Assembly (NCBI RefSeq): GCF_000372845.1
Contig: NZ_KB889963.1
Location: 806,001-870,000, forward strand
Source: Methylocystis rosea SV97
GTDB lineage: Bacteria > Pseudomonadota > Alphaproteobacteria > Rhizobiales > Beijerinckiaceae
DNA: 64,000 nt
Direction of reading: 5' to 3'
The notes beneath the pieces were generated by a model. That model was not told the DNA's origin. It did not search any database and worked only from the letters and a program-made list of their open reading frames with translations. Position 1 is the first letter of the stretch. The number at the start of each line of letters is the position of its first letter. The position numbers and the translations under genes are program-made. Below, piece after piece: positions 54,694-63,524 of the stretch.

Positions 54694-54769
54694 GGCGTTC
54701 ACTCCAGAGGTTTGAGGTGCGAGACTATAGCGCAGGCGCGAGAGGCGTCGACGAGCGGCGGGTTGGTCT

Positions 54770-55672
54770 ATGAGCGACGTTTCTCTGATGATCCATGGCG
54801 GCGCCGGCGGGATTCGCGATCCGCATCGTTATGAGGCTTCCTTGCGCGCGATCGTTGAATCGGGCGCCAGTCTTCTTGCAAAGGGGTCGCCGGCGTTAGA
54901 GGCGGTCCTTCACTGCGTCGCGCTGCTCGAAGACGATCCGCTTTTCAACGCCGGTCGGGGTTCCGTGCTCAACGCCGAAGGCGACGCTTTGTGCGACGCG
55001 TCGATCATGGACGGCCGCACCCTTAAGGCAGGCGCCGTCGCCGCCATACGCGGCGTCAGAAATCCGGTGCGTCTCGCGTATGAGGTGATGGGGAAGAGCG
55101 GCCATGTGCTGCTTGTTGGCGCGGGAGCCGAGCGCTTCGCGAGAGAGCAGCATCTGGCGATCGAAAGCGACGACTACTTCAGGACCGAAGAACGCGTCGC
55201 GCAGCTCGCCAAGGCGAAGCGAAAGCACGAGATCGCGCTCGATCATTCTGACGCGACCGATGCGAAGCTCGGCACGGTGGGCGCCGTCGCGCGCGATCGC
55301 AACGGCGATCTTGCAGCAGCGACGTCGACCGGCGGCGTCGTGAACCAGCGCGCCGGCCGCGTCGGCGATTCGCCGCTCATCGGCGCGGGAACATTCGCCG
55401 ATAATGCCAGTTGCGCGGTGTCCTGCACCGGCGTCGGCGAGGATTTCATCCGCACGACGTTGGCGCGCACCGCCGCCTGCTTCGTCGAATTTCGCTCGAT
55501 GCAGGCTCAAGAAGCGGCCCGCGCCGCGATACGCTATCTCGTCGACAGAGTGGACGGCCGCGGCGGCCTCATTCTCGTCGATCGCGAGGGGAGATGCGGA
55601 CGGGCGCACTCGACCCCGGGCATGCTGACGGCGACATTCGCCGAGGGCGTCGTTCGGGTGGAGACAACATAG
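54770..55672 (+). CDS. Isoaspartyl peptidase/L-asparaginase (plant-type, Ntn hydrolase)
   Basis: A 300-residue Ntn-hydrolase precursor that self-cleaves before the nucleophile Thr in AKLGTVGAVARD (about residue 167) to give alpha and beta subunits. Family motifs MIHGGAGGI at the N-terminus, FNAGRGSVLN and the later STGGVVNQRAGRVGDSPLIG are all present. It removes isoaspartyl dipeptides formed in protein ageing and hydrolyses asparagine. There is no signal peptide, so it is cytoplasmic. An inverted copy of the long dispersed repeat follows directly. Confidence 0.92.
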   Translation: MSDVSLMIHGGAGGIRDPHRYEASLRAIVESGASLLAKGSPALEAVLHCVALLEDDPLFNAGRGSVLNAEGDALCDASIMDGRTLKAGAVAAIRGVRNPVRLAYEVMGKSGHVLLVGAGAERFAREQHLAIESDDYFRTEERVAQLAKAKRKHEIALDHSDATDAKLGTVGAVARDRNGDLAAATSTGGVVNQRAGRVGDSPLIGAGTFADNASCAVSCTGVGEDFIRTTLARTAACFVEFRSMQAQEAARAAIRYLVDRVDGRGGLILVDREGRCGRAHSTPGMLTATFAEGVVRVETT

Positions 55673-55675
55673 AGC

Positions 55676-55794
55676 GCTTACCGATCACATGGAGTCGTGT
55701 GATCGATAGGAATCGCTCAAAAGCAAAATGGTTGGAGCAGGTTCTCATCGAAAAAGTCTGTCAACTTTTTCGGAACCTGCTCTAGGCGCGGTCG
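55676..55794. repeat. Long dispersed repeat, copy 2 (inverted mate of 49386-49494)
   Basis: Contains GCTTACCGATCACATGGAG, GGAATCGCTCA, GAGCAGGTTCTCATCG and CAACTTTTTCGGAACCTGCT in order, the reverse complement of copy 1. It sits just after the isoaspartyl peptidase stop. Confidence 0.85.
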
Positions 55795-55796
55795 TC

Positions 55797-56120
55797 TCAG
55801 GCCGTCCCCGTGCGCGGCGCATGCCGTCGATGCTCGGCAAGTCGCTGCGCCAGAGGGTGCCTCCGATCGAGCGCAAGTTGCGTCAAGGGCGCGACGAAAC
55901 TTAGGGCGTCGATTTCGCCAGCGATCTCGAAGCGGCACATCAGACCCTGCGTTTCGCCCGCATCGAAGATGTCGACGACGACGAGCCGCGGCGCGCTTCG
56001 CCCGATTGCGCCGCGCGCGCGCAGAAATGCAAGGAGCGCCGGCCGGGGGCGAGCGGAGAGGGGCAGGGCGTCGCGAAGATGGTGGACAAGACTTTCCCGA
56101 TTGACGCGATCAGAATCCAT
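55797..56120 (-). CDS. Hypothetical protein
   Basis: A 107-residue soluble protein (MDSDRVNRESLVHHLRDALP, then SAPRLVVVDIFDAGETQGL, MCRFEIAGE, SFVAPLTQLALDRRHPLAQR). It has a plausible alternating helix-strand pattern. I do not recognise the family. A GGAG box lies six bases before the ATG at 56120; ATG 56132 is an alternative. The 3' end abuts the long dispersed repeat. Confidence 0.6.
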   Translation of the reverse strand: MDSDRVNRESLVHHLRDALPLSARPRPALLAFLRARGAIGRSAPRLVVVDIFDAGETQGLMCRFEIAGEIDALSFVAPLTQLALDRRHPLAQRLAEHRRHAPRTGTA

Positions 56121-56401
56121 TTGCCGCTCCATCAATAAACAAAAATTCGATGCAATCTCAGGCGTTTAGGCAGTCTTCAAAAAGGAGACGCGGCTTTGCG
56201 CAATCCGTCAAGCTGAGCGGCGTTCCTTTCCTGTGCATAGACGGCGTCGCCAAGCCGTCGGCGCCGATCGACAAAACGCCAATAGCGATCGCTTAGCGGT
56301 GTTTGGAGATGAGATCCTGACGGAGAGCAAAAATCCGCGCGCGCTCAGAAGTCAGCCATTGAATGCTATCCGATCTGCTCATGAAAAAACGCCAGACTCG
56401 G

Positions 56402-58237
56402 TCAGTCCAGTTCGAACATTTCTTTATAATCGTGCTTCAGCGATGCGTCCTGATCGTCTTTGCGCAAATAACAATCGCCGATCACCAGCGTATCCATCTC
56501 CGTGCCCATGAAGCAACCGAAGGCGTCCTCTGGGGTGCAGACGATGGGTTCGCCGCGTACATTGAAGCTCGTATTGACGAGCACGGGGCAGGCGGTCATT
56601 CGCTTGAACGCCGAAAGCAGCGCGTGATAGCGCGGATTCGTCTCCTGATGCACGGTCTGTATCCGCGCGGAATAGTCGACGTGGGTCACGGCCGGAATGG
56701 AGCTGCGCGGAACATTGAGCTTGTCGATGCCGAACAGATTTTGCTGCTCGGCCGTCATTGCATGACGATGTTTTGCGGCGACGTCGGCGACGAGCAGCAT
56801 GTACGGGGAGTCGCCTTCGAGCTCGAACCACTCGGCGACATCCTCACGCAGCACCGACGGCGCGAAGGGCCGAAACGACTCGCGATATTTGATCTTGAGA
56901 TTGAGCGTTTTCTGCATCGTGTCGGAACGCGGATCGCCCAGGATCGACCGCCCGCCAAGCGCGCGCGGCCCAAATTCCATGCGGCCTTGAAACCAGCCTA
57001 CCGCCTTTTCGTCGGCAAGGTCCCGCGCCGCCGCTTCGATAAGATCGCCTTCCGCCATCGGCTCGAATCTGGCGCCTACGGCATGCAGCCGGCGCTCGAT
57101 CTCGGCTTGCGGGAACGAAGGACCGAGATAGGAGCCGCGCATGGCGTCGCCGCCGCCGTTGAGGCTTCGGGGATTTTGTTTGTAGTGATAGTAGCCGGCG
57201 AGCGCTGCGCCGAGCGCGCCGCCAGCGTCGCCGGCCGCCGGCTGAATCCAAATCTGGTCAAAGCTGCCGTCGCGCAGCAGTTTTCCATTCGCGACGCAAT
57301 TTAGCGCCACGCCGCCGGCGAGACAGAGATTGCGTGCGCCGGTCTCTTTGGCGAGCGCGCGAGTTAGCCTGAGGACGATCTCCTCGGTGACCGCCTGTAT
57401 CGAGGCGGCGAGATCCATGTGCCGCTGCGTCAGGAGTTCTTCGGGCTTGCGCGCCGGTCCGCCGAACAGTTCGTCGAACTTGGCGTTGGTCATTCGCAGT
57501 CCGGTGCAATAATCGAAATACGACTGATCGAGTCGGAAGGTGCCGTCCTGCTTCAGGTCAATTAAATTATCCAGGATCACGTCGGCGTATTTCGGCTCGC
57601 CATAGGGGGCAAGGCCCATCAACTTGTATTCGCCAGAGTTCACCTTGAACCCGGTGTAATATGTGAAAGCCGAATACAGCAGGCCTAGCGAATGCGGGAA
57701 GCGCAATTCGCGCTGCATGGTCAGTTGATTGTCACTGCCGAAAGCGACCGACGTCGTCGCCCACTCGCCGACCCCATCCATCGTCAGAACGATCGCGTCC
57801 TTGAACGGAGAGGGGTAGAAGGCGCTGGCGGCGTGGCTGAAGTGATGCTCGGCGAACAACAGCCTTTTCGACCAGTCAACATCCGCCGAATAGGCCTTCA
57901 TCTCTTTCAACAGCAGCGACTTTTGAAAGAGCTTTTCGCGCAGCCACAGAGGCAGCGACATCTTGAACGACTGGAATCCGCGCGGCGCAAAGGCGATATA
58001 GGTTTCGAGCAGCCGCTCGAATTTGATGAACGGCTTGTCGTAGAAGGCGACGAAATCTATGTCTTGAGGCGTGGCGCCGGCCGCTTCAAGACAATAGTCG
58101 ATCGCGTGACGCGGAAATCGCGAGTCGTGCTTTTTGCGCGAGAATCGCTCTTCCTGAGCGGCGGCGATAATTTCGCCATCCTCCACCACGGCGGCTGCGC
58201 TGTCGTGGTAGAAGGCGGAGATGCCAAGTATCCGCAT
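56402..58237 (-). CDS. Carbamoyltransferase (NodU/CmcH family)
   Basis: A 611-residue enzyme that transfers carbamoyl from carbamoyl phosphate to a hydroxyl group. The N-terminal kinase-like domain has GISAFYHDSAAAVVEDGEI and the HHFSHAASAF metal-site region, and GGVALNCVANGKLL marks the ATP part. The C-terminal domain (about residues 400-605) has MEFGPRALGGRSILGDPR and NTSFNVRGEPIVCTPEDA. The ATG at 58237 begins the conserved region. It is followed (in gene order upstream) by DUF5989, SxtJ and an SGNH protein, a set seen with carbamoyltransferases in other bacteria. The acceptor is unknown. Confidence 0.93.
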   Translation of the reverse strand: MRILGISAFYHDSAAAVVEDGEIIAAAQEERFSRKKHDSRFPRHAIDYCLEAAGATPQDIDFVAFYDKPFIKFERLLETYIAFAPRGFQSFKMSLPLWLREKLFQKSLLLKEMKAYSADVDWSKRLLFAEHHFSHAASAFYPSPFKDAIVLTMDGVGEWATTSVAFGSDNQLTMQRELRFPHSLGLLYSAFTYYTGFKVNSGEYKLMGLAPYGEPKYADVILDNLIDLKQDGTFRLDQSYFDYCTGLRMTNAKFDELFGGPARKPEELLTQRHMDLAASIQAVTEEIVLRLTRALAKETGARNLCLAGGVALNCVANGKLLRDGSFDQIWIQPAAGDAGGALGAALAGYYHYKQNPRSLNGGGDAMRGSYLGPSFPQAEIERRLHAVGARFEPMAEGDLIEAAARDLADEKAVGWFQGRMEFGPRALGGRSILGDPRSDTMQKTLNLKIKYRESFRPFAPSVLREDVAEWFELEGDSPYMLLVADVAAKHRHAMTAEQQNLFGIDKLNVPRSSIPAVTHVDYSARIQTVHQETNPRYHALLSAFKRMTACPVLVNTSFNVRGEPIVCTPEDAFGCFMGTEMDTLVIGDCYLRKDDQDASLKHDYKEMFELD

Positions 58238-58242
58238 CGCGC

Positions 58243-58389
58243 TTAAAAGAGCGTGTAGATGAACGGAGCGACCGCGGTGCCTTGCAGAACGATCAGCGCG
58301 CCAATCAGCAGCATGATGACCAGAACCGGCGCCATCCAATATTTCTTACTGGTTTTGAGATAATCCCAAAGTTCGAGCAGGAAACTCAT
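58243..58389 (-). CDS. DUF5989 small membrane protein
   Basis: A 48-residue protein, MSFLLELWDYLKTSKKYWMA followed by one hydrophobic helix and APFIYTLF. This is the typical DUF5989 form, which regularly accompanies SxtJ and carbamoyltransferase genes. It lies five bases before the carbamoyltransferase ATG and 12 bases after the SxtJ stop, so the three are one operon. Function is unknown; it may anchor or stabilise the membrane complex (inference). Confidence 0.88.
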   Translation of the reverse strand: MSFLLELWDYLKTSKKYWMAPVLVIMLLIGALIVLQGTAVAPFIYTLF

Positions 58390-58401
58390 TTTATCTCTCC
58401 C

Positions 58402-58818
58402 TCAGAATTGCTTGCTCATGTCGCTCGTCCCTTCGGGGGTATTGCGCATGGTCCAGTAAGAAGTCGCGTTCTTGTCGAACGAAAGTTTGAGCGGATCGGC
58501 GCGGCGCAGTCGGAAAATCACCGCGATCGGGAGGATCACTCCAAAGAACAGGACGCCCATGATGATCGGGTTGGTGATTTTGTGCAGCGCCAAGCCCAGC
58601 TGGTGCCACAGTCGGTTAAGCGGCCGCAGTTTGGCTGGCGCGACGAACGCCGCCGCGGCGAAACCAAGCGCTGCGGCGAGCCCCCAGAAGTGAGGCGCCT
58701 CGCCGTGCCGAAGCGGCAGCATGCTGATGACCGTGATCGCCGCGGCGATCACCAGGCCGAACGATCGATCGGACCCCATGGCGGCGGAACGGTCTCTCGA
58801 ATAGTCCTCATGCGACAT
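58402..58818 (-). CDS. SxtJ family membrane protein
   Basis: A 138-residue membrane protein with two hydrophobic stretches (about residues 20-65) and a third near residue 88. The motif PLNRLWHQLGLALHKITNPI with IIMGVLFFGVILPIAVIFRL is the hallmark of the SxtJ family, named from saxitoxin clusters but widespread without toxin synthesis. The C-terminal tail (SYWTMRN) is conserved too. It lies in the carbamoyltransferase operon. Confidence 0.88.
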   Translation of the reverse strand: MSHEDYSRDRSAAMGSDRSFGLVIAAAITVISMLPLRHGEAPHFWGLAAALGFAAAAFVAPAKLRPLNRLWHQLGLALHKITNPIIMGVLFFGVILPIAVIFRLRRADPLKLSFDKNATSYWTMRNTPEGTSDMSKQF

Positions 58819-59039
58819 TCAGACGGGACCCCCCCAGGTCGCCTCACCATCTCTGCGGCTCGCGAACAGCAAACCTTCGCGATGCTTCACCAAATTCCAA
58901 ATCGTCTCATTTCAAGGCGCAAATTAAGGGATATCGCCGGGCGTATCAAGCTGCCGGTCCGCCGCGCCGGGCCTGGGGAGCGTCACTCCCATCGCGTTAT
59001 TTCCGCAGGTTGCAAAGGCGTCGCGGGCCGGTCGCGCGC

Positions 59040-60200
59040 TTATTCGTAATTCTTGATGAGTTGGCGCGCCAGGAGTTCGTTGCCCCGGACGTTGAAGTGA
59101 AAGTCTCCCCAGAAATACAGCGATTTGAGGAAATCAGCGTTCTGCGCCTTGTATTGAAAAAAGTCGGGGAAGTGATCGAAATATCTCCTGCATTTGCCCG
59201 CGCACCAGTCGCGCCACAGCCGAGCTTGCCGCGAGTTCTCGCTGTCGTAGAGAAGCTGTTGCGGCCAGGGATAGACGCCAACCGAAAGCGCGACGCCGCG
59301 TGACGACAGAAGTTCATGCAGGCGATCCATCTGCTTTTTGGCTTTGTCGATTGACGCTTCGATCCCCAGAGCGCCATAGCAGCTGGAATCGTCGCTATAG
59401 GTCCAACTTGGGCGCGCGTAGTCACGACTATAAACGCTGCGCGGTTTCGCGAAGTCCTCGAAGCTCGCCTGTTCGATCGCTCTCCCCAACTGCGCCGAAT
59501 AGCGCATCTGGCCGAGGAACTCCCCGACATAGGAGACTTTCTCCCACCACCGCTTCTCCGGGCGCGGCAGCGGCGGACGCGGCACCGGCGAACATTCCTC
59601 AGAGCCGGTCTGAAACAAGCCCATCCGCAATACGCCATTCTGATCATACGAATAGAGAATGGCTTCGTCCTGTATGTCGGAGATGTCGATATAGACGATG
59701 GCCTCGTCGAAGGTGAGCCCAGAGTCGAGAAAATATTTGAGCTTCTCGTAATAGACGGACGGCGCATAACTCGAGACGCCGGCGTTCAGAACGTCGATCG
59801 CGGGAAACGCCTGAGCGAAGAGGCCGACGAAAGACTGTTCGTAAGGTACGCCAAGGCTTTCGGTGAAGGAATCGCCGATAAAGACGACGCGCTTGCGGTC
59901 CGCCGTCATCGGCACGCTGCGTACGGCGGCGTCTCTAAACCCCAGTGAATTGGTGAAGATGGGAAATTTATTGGAGCCCCAGGCGTCGAAGCCGTGGAAA
60001 TTGGGCTTGAGGCCATGGGTGTAATGCGGATCGCTTACCCTCAATTCGTTTCTCGCGGGCGCCAGAAACGGATTGCCGCCCCTGTAGACGAGATGAAGAA
60101 CAATCTCCGCAACGACGACGAGACTGAGGAGCAGGCCAAAGTTGATGAAAAGAATGCGAAACAGCTTGTATGTTGAGTTTTTGCGCGACGACATCGACAT
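59040..60200 (-). CDS. SGNH/GDSL-type hydrolase, membrane anchored
   Basis: A 386-residue protein with one N-terminal transmembrane helix (about residues 13-38) and a periplasmic SGNH domain. The nucleophile block is VVFIGDSFTESLGVPYE; NAGVSSYAPSVYYEKL supplies the second block, and GDFHFNVRGNELLA carries the catalytic Asp and His. Such proteins deacylate or transfer acyl groups on polysaccharides or lipids. It lies 221 bases upstream of sxtJ on the same strand; that gap shows no gene. It probably belongs with the carbamoyltransferase module (inference). Confidence 0.88.
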   Translation of the reverse strand: MSMSSRKNSTYKLFRILFINFGLLLSLVVVAEIVLHLVYRGGNPFLAPARNELRVSDPHYTHGLKPNFHGFDAWGSNKFPIFTNSLGFRDAAVRSVPMTADRKRVVFIGDSFTESLGVPYEQSFVGLFAQAFPAIDVLNAGVSSYAPSVYYEKLKYFLDSGLTFDEAIVYIDISDIQDEAILYSYDQNGVLRMGLFQTGSEECSPVPRPPLPRPEKRWWEKVSYVGEFLGQMRYSAQLGRAIEQASFEDFAKPRSVYSRDYARPSWTYSDDSSCYGALGIEASIDKAKKQMDRLHELLSSRGVALSVGVYPWPQQLLYDSENSRQARLWRDWCAGKCRRYFDHFPDFFQYKAQNADFLKSLYFWGDFHFNVRGNELLARQLIKNYE

Positions 60201-60362
60201 TGGCCAAAATCTGGCTTCCCCGGGATTGTGAGCGCCACTCTTGTCATAGATCGACTGAAATGAGCAAGCTTCCTTTGCAAAAAATCATTTTGCGGCGTCG
60301 AATGCTGTACGGCCGTTGCGGTTCGCTAAGAAGCCGCAATAAATCGCGTCTCGGAGCTGCTC

Positions 60363-62027
60363 ATGACCTCGCGTCTCAGTCGTTCGCTTACTGAAATCCT
60401 GCTGGGCTCTGCGTCGTTGCGGATGTTCTGCACGGCCCTCGCCGTCGCATGGGGCGGCTCCGCAGTCCATGCGCGCGATATGTCAAGCGCCGCCGCCGTG
60501 AGCGACACGTCCGCGGCGCTGGAAGCCCTGCGCGACAATGGCGCCGCTCTGCGCAGCTTCCTTGTCGAAATGCCGAAAGGCGCCGATTTGCACAATCACC
60601 TTGCGGGCGCCGTCTATGCGGAGAGCGCATTGGCTTGGGCGCGCGCGGAGGGGTGGTGTTTCGACGTCAAGAGCAAGGCCGCGCTGCCGCCGCCTTGCGA
60701 CGCCGCATCCAAGCCGCCTCTGGACGAAGCGTTGCGCTCGACGCAGGCCTACCGAGACGCGGTCAACGCTTGGTCGATGCGCGACGTTATCACCGCGCGC
60801 GTGAGCGGCCATGATCAGTTCTTCAACAGCTTTTTCCGCTTTTCAGACGTGACGGGAAACAATATCGGCGCCGCCCTCGCGGAGGTTGTCGAGCGCGCCG
60901 CTTCGCAAAACGTCTTGTATCTCGAGTTGATGATAAGTCCGCTGATGGGCGAGGCGCGCGATCTTGGCGAGCAGATCGGCTGGAAGGCCGATCCCGACGC
61001 AATGCTTGCGGCGCTCGACGCCAAAGGTCTCGGCGACCTCGTCAAGCGTGCGGCGGAGAGCCTCGTCGCCGTCGTCGCCGACAAGGACCGGCGGCTCGCC
61101 TGCAGCGACACGGTTCATCGTCGGCCCGGATGCGACGTCGCGGTACGGTTTCTCGCCCAGGTCTATCGCAATGTCGACCGCGCGAAATTGTTTGCGCAGA
61201 CGGCGCTTGCGGCGCGTCTCGCCTCGCGCGACGGGCCGGTCGTCGGATTGAACCTTGTCGCAGCGGAGGACGATGAAATCACGCTGGGAAATTATAGCGA
61301 TCAGATGCGGATCGTCGGCGACATCGGGCGCCGACACCCGAAGGCGCGGATCAGTCTCCATGCCGGGGAGCTGACAATGGGGCTCGTGCCTCCCAAGGAC
61401 CTGACCTTCCATATCCGCGAGGCGGTCGAGGTCGCCGGCGCGGGGCGGATCGGCCATGGCGTCGACATCGGCTTCGAGCGCGACGCCAAAGGTCTGATGG
61501 CGCGAATGGCGCGCGATGGAATAATGGTCGAGATCAATCTCACGTCCAATGCGCAAATTCTCGGCGTCGAAGGCGCGAACCATCCATTCCCGCTTTATCG
61601 CAACGCGGGCGTGCCGACGGCCCTATCGACCGACGACGAGGGCGTATCGCGAATCGATCTCACGCACGAATATCAGCGCGCCGCGTGCGTCTACCACCTT
61701 TCCTACCGCGACTTGAAACAGCTCTCTCGAAACAGCCTGAGTTACGCTTTTCTTCCCGGCGAGAGCCTGTGGCGCGACCCTGCGGCCGCGCGACCCGTTT
61801 CGCCTTGCCTCAACGCACAGCTTGGCGGGACTTCGCCTTCCGCCGAGTGTCGTCGTTTCTTGGCCGGTTCCGAAAAAGCCAGACTGCAATGGGCGCTTGA
61901 GACGCGCTTCGTGCGCTTCGAGTCGACATGGAGCGGGGATGGGGGAAAGCCAGCGAACAGCGTTGCGCTCGCTTCCCCGCCTTCGCCGGCCTCTAAACGC
62001 GAGCGTTCTGCGCGCGGCGTTCGCTAA
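60363..62027 (+). CDS. Exported adenosine deaminase-like protein
   Basis: A 554-residue metallohydrolase with a signal peptide (about residues 1-37, ending VHARD). The zinc-site motifs of adenosine deaminases are all visible: ADLHNHL, SLHAGE with the catalytic Glu, RIGHGVDI and ALSTDDEGVSR. The protein is longer than cytoplasmic Ada (about 330) and resembles extracytoplasmic ADGF-type deaminases. It probably converts adenosine to inosine in the periplasm. The C-terminal 60 residues are variable. Its 3' end overlaps a convergent 49-residue membrane gene by four bases. Confidence 0.88.
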   Translation: MTSRLSRSLTEILLGSASLRMFCTALAVAWGGSAVHARDMSSAAAVSDTSAALEALRDNGAALRSFLVEMPKGADLHNHLAGAVYAESALAWARAEGWCFDVKSKAALPPPCDAASKPPLDEALRSTQAYRDAVNAWSMRDVITARVSGHDQFFNSFFRFSDVTGNNIGAALAEVVERAASQNVLYLELMISPLMGEARDLGEQIGWKADPDAMLAALDAKGLGDLVKRAAESLVAVVADKDRRLACSDTVHRRPGCDVAVRFLAQVYRNVDRAKLFAQTALAARLASRDGPVVGLNLVAAEDDEITLGNYSDQMRIVGDIGRRHPKARISLHAGELTMGLVPPKDLTFHIREAVEVAGAGRIGHGVDIGFERDAKGLMARMARDGIMVEINLTSNAQILGVEGANHPFPLYRNAGVPTALSTDDEGVSRIDLTHEYQRAACVYHLSYRDLKQLSRNSLSYAFLPGESLWRDPAAARPVSPCLNAQLGGTSPSAECRRFLAGSEKARLQWALETRFVRFESTWSGDGGKPANSVALASPPSPASKRERSARGVR

Positions 62028-62173
62028 AGAATGCTGCGGCCCTGAATGACGCGCAGAATGATCACGATGATGGCGATGACAAGCAGAATGTGGATAAAGC
62101 CGCCGAGCGTATATGAGGAGACCAGCCCGAGCAGCCACATGATGATTAGGATGACCGCGATTGTTTCAAGCAT
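62024..62173 (-). CDS. Small hydrophobic protein, lmo0937/DUF5670 family
   Basis: A 49-residue protein with two hydrophobic helices joined by SSYTLGGFIHI and ending RVIQGRSIL. This GGFIHILL pattern is the signature of the lmo0937 (DUF5670) family of very small membrane proteins found in many bacteria, often stress-linked, with no known activity. The ATG at 62173 follows a purine-rich stretch. It overlaps the tail of the adenosine deaminase gene on the other strand. Confidence 0.88.
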   Translation of the reverse strand: MLETIAVILIIMWLLGLVSSYTLGGFIHILLVIAIIVIILRVIQGRSIL

Positions 62174-62205
62174 TGTTCAGCCTTCCATTGGGTCCGCAAC
62201 GTAGT

Positions 62206-62538
62206 TTACAACTTTTTGCCAAGCGACTTTGCGTCGGTCTCGACCTTTTTCCAAGCGCCCTTGAGCTTGCTCCAAAAGGACTCTTGCGGCGCCTTCTTGC
62301 AATCATCGATGATTATAGGAATGACCTTCTCCGTTCCTTCGATATCGACGTCCGTTGCGAGCGGCTTGCCTTTCTTGCTCTGCGCAGAAGACCAGTAGAT
62401 CACCTTGGGTTGAAATTGGTCGTCGACCGCCAGGAAATCCTCGCACGTCCACTTGGACGTCGGCTTCTTTGTTTCGGCGAGCGCGTTCGTCGCAAAAAAA
62501 GATAATGCGGCCGCGGCAATGAAATAAACTGGCTTCAT
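62206..62538 (-). CDS. HdeA-like periplasmic acid-stress protein
   Basis: A 110-residue protein with a signal peptide (MKPVYFIAAAALSFFATNAL, then AE). The mature part has WTCEDFLAVDDQFQPKV and later IIIDDCKKAP, the two Cys and context of the HdeA family of periplasmic chaperones. The C-terminal 30 residues are Lys-rich and amphipathic (FWSKLKGAWKKVE), beyond the usual HdeA length. A GGAGCATCCT box precedes the ATG at 62538. It lies 32 bases upstream of the small DUF5670 gene on the same strand. Confidence 0.85.
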   Translation of the reverse strand: MKPVYFIAAAALSFFATNALAETKKPTSKWTCEDFLAVDDQFQPKVIYWSSAQSKKGKPLATDVDIEGTEKVIPIIIDDCKKAPQESFWSKLKGAWKKVETDAKSLGKKL

Positions 62539-62641
62539 AGGATGCTCCTTCGAGTCCACGCCTTCTGCGAAAAGCGCCGACGAGAGACTATTGCGGAATT
62601 GCGCCGGTATCCAGTTGGAGCTGGCGCCGTCGGCAGACCCG

Positions 62642-63433
62642 CTATTCCACCGCCAAAATGACGTCCGCAGCGTCGAAGGTCGCCAGCGCCGCGTCCCCTT
62701 CTTTCAGTCCCATGTCTTCAACAAGGTGGCGCGGCGTCACCGCAGTCATCGTCTTTCCGAAACCGACGTCGAGCAGGATTTCGCTATTGCGTTCGGCGTC
62801 GATCCGCTGCGTGACCACGCCCCGGAAGCAATTGCGCTGCAGCGGCGTCGCGTCCCCCGCTGGCGCCAGATTGACGAAGGACGCCTTGATCAGCGCCAGC
62901 GCCTTGCGCCCGCGAGAAAGTCCCAGCCGCTCGGCTGATTCATTGGTGACGATTGCCAGGATCGTATCCTTTTCCGACACGCGCAGCGTCACTTCGACGT
63001 CGACCGGCCACTTCTTGACCTGAGTCACTTCGGCGCGAAAAACATTGCGCGCGGAAATTGTCATGCCCGTGGTCCACAGCAGAAAATCCTCGGCGCCCGC
63101 GAGACCTTCTTCGGCGATCGTCTCGGAGATGCGCGCAAGTTTCTCTTCGAGGCGGTGGAAGGTGGCGATCAGCCGGCGTCCTTCTTCCGTCACTTCGGCG
63201 CCGCCGCCGCTGCGGCCTCCAGCCTTGGTGATGAAGGCGGGCGTCGGCAAGAGATTGTTGATCGCGTTCACCGCGTCCCATGCGGCCTTGTAGCTGAAGC
63301 CGACGGCCTTGGCGGCCTTGGTAATGCTGCCGTGAAGGGCGACGGCCTCGAGAAGCTTCACGCGGTCGCGCCCAACGAGGAGTCGGCCCTCGCTCCGCAG
63401 CGCCAGTGAAGCATCGATCTTGCCTTCGGCCAT
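62642..63433 (-). CDS. modE: Molybdate-responsive regulator ModE
   Basis: A 263-residue regulator. The N-terminal winged helix (about residues 20-110; LLEAVALHGSITKAAKAVGF, SYKAAWDAVNAIN) is followed by two molybdate-binding TOBE/MopI domains (about 125-190 and 200-262; SARNVFRAEVTQVKKW, QRNCFRGVVTQRIDAERNSE). ModE senses molybdate and represses its uptake or activates molybdo-enzyme genes. No mod transport genes are in the window, but the edge gene upstream is a molybdo-enzyme accessory gene, so the locus may continue beyond the edge. Confidence 0.92.
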   Translation of the reverse strand: MAEGKIDASLALRSEGRLLVGRDRVKLLEAVALHGSITKAAKAVGFSYKAAWDAVNAINNLLPTPAFITKAGGRSGGGAEVTEEGRRLIATFHRLEEKLARISETIAEEGLAGAEDFLLWTTGMTISARNVFRAEVTQVKKWPVDVEVTLRVSEKDTILAIVTNESAERLGLSRGRKALALIKASFVNLAPAGDATPLQRNCFRGVVTQRIDAERNSEILLDVGFGKTMTAVTPRHLVEDMGLKEGDAALATFDAADVILAVE

Positions 63434-63524
63434 GTCCTGCGTCCCGCCTCATCGCCCGGATACAGGGCAAGACGGCCGGAGGCAACCGCGGCTAAGATGA
63501 ATGTTCGGTTAGTGGAGCGTTACT

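Noticed and set aside
56177-56359. Minus-strand frame with an ATG, in-frame TGA at codon 5 and a protein-like tail (SDRYWRFVDRRRRLGDAV).
   Set aside because: No start after the TGA, Arg-rich content typical of GC-driven open frames, and no ribosome-binding site. It could be a remnant, but support is too weak to list as a feature.
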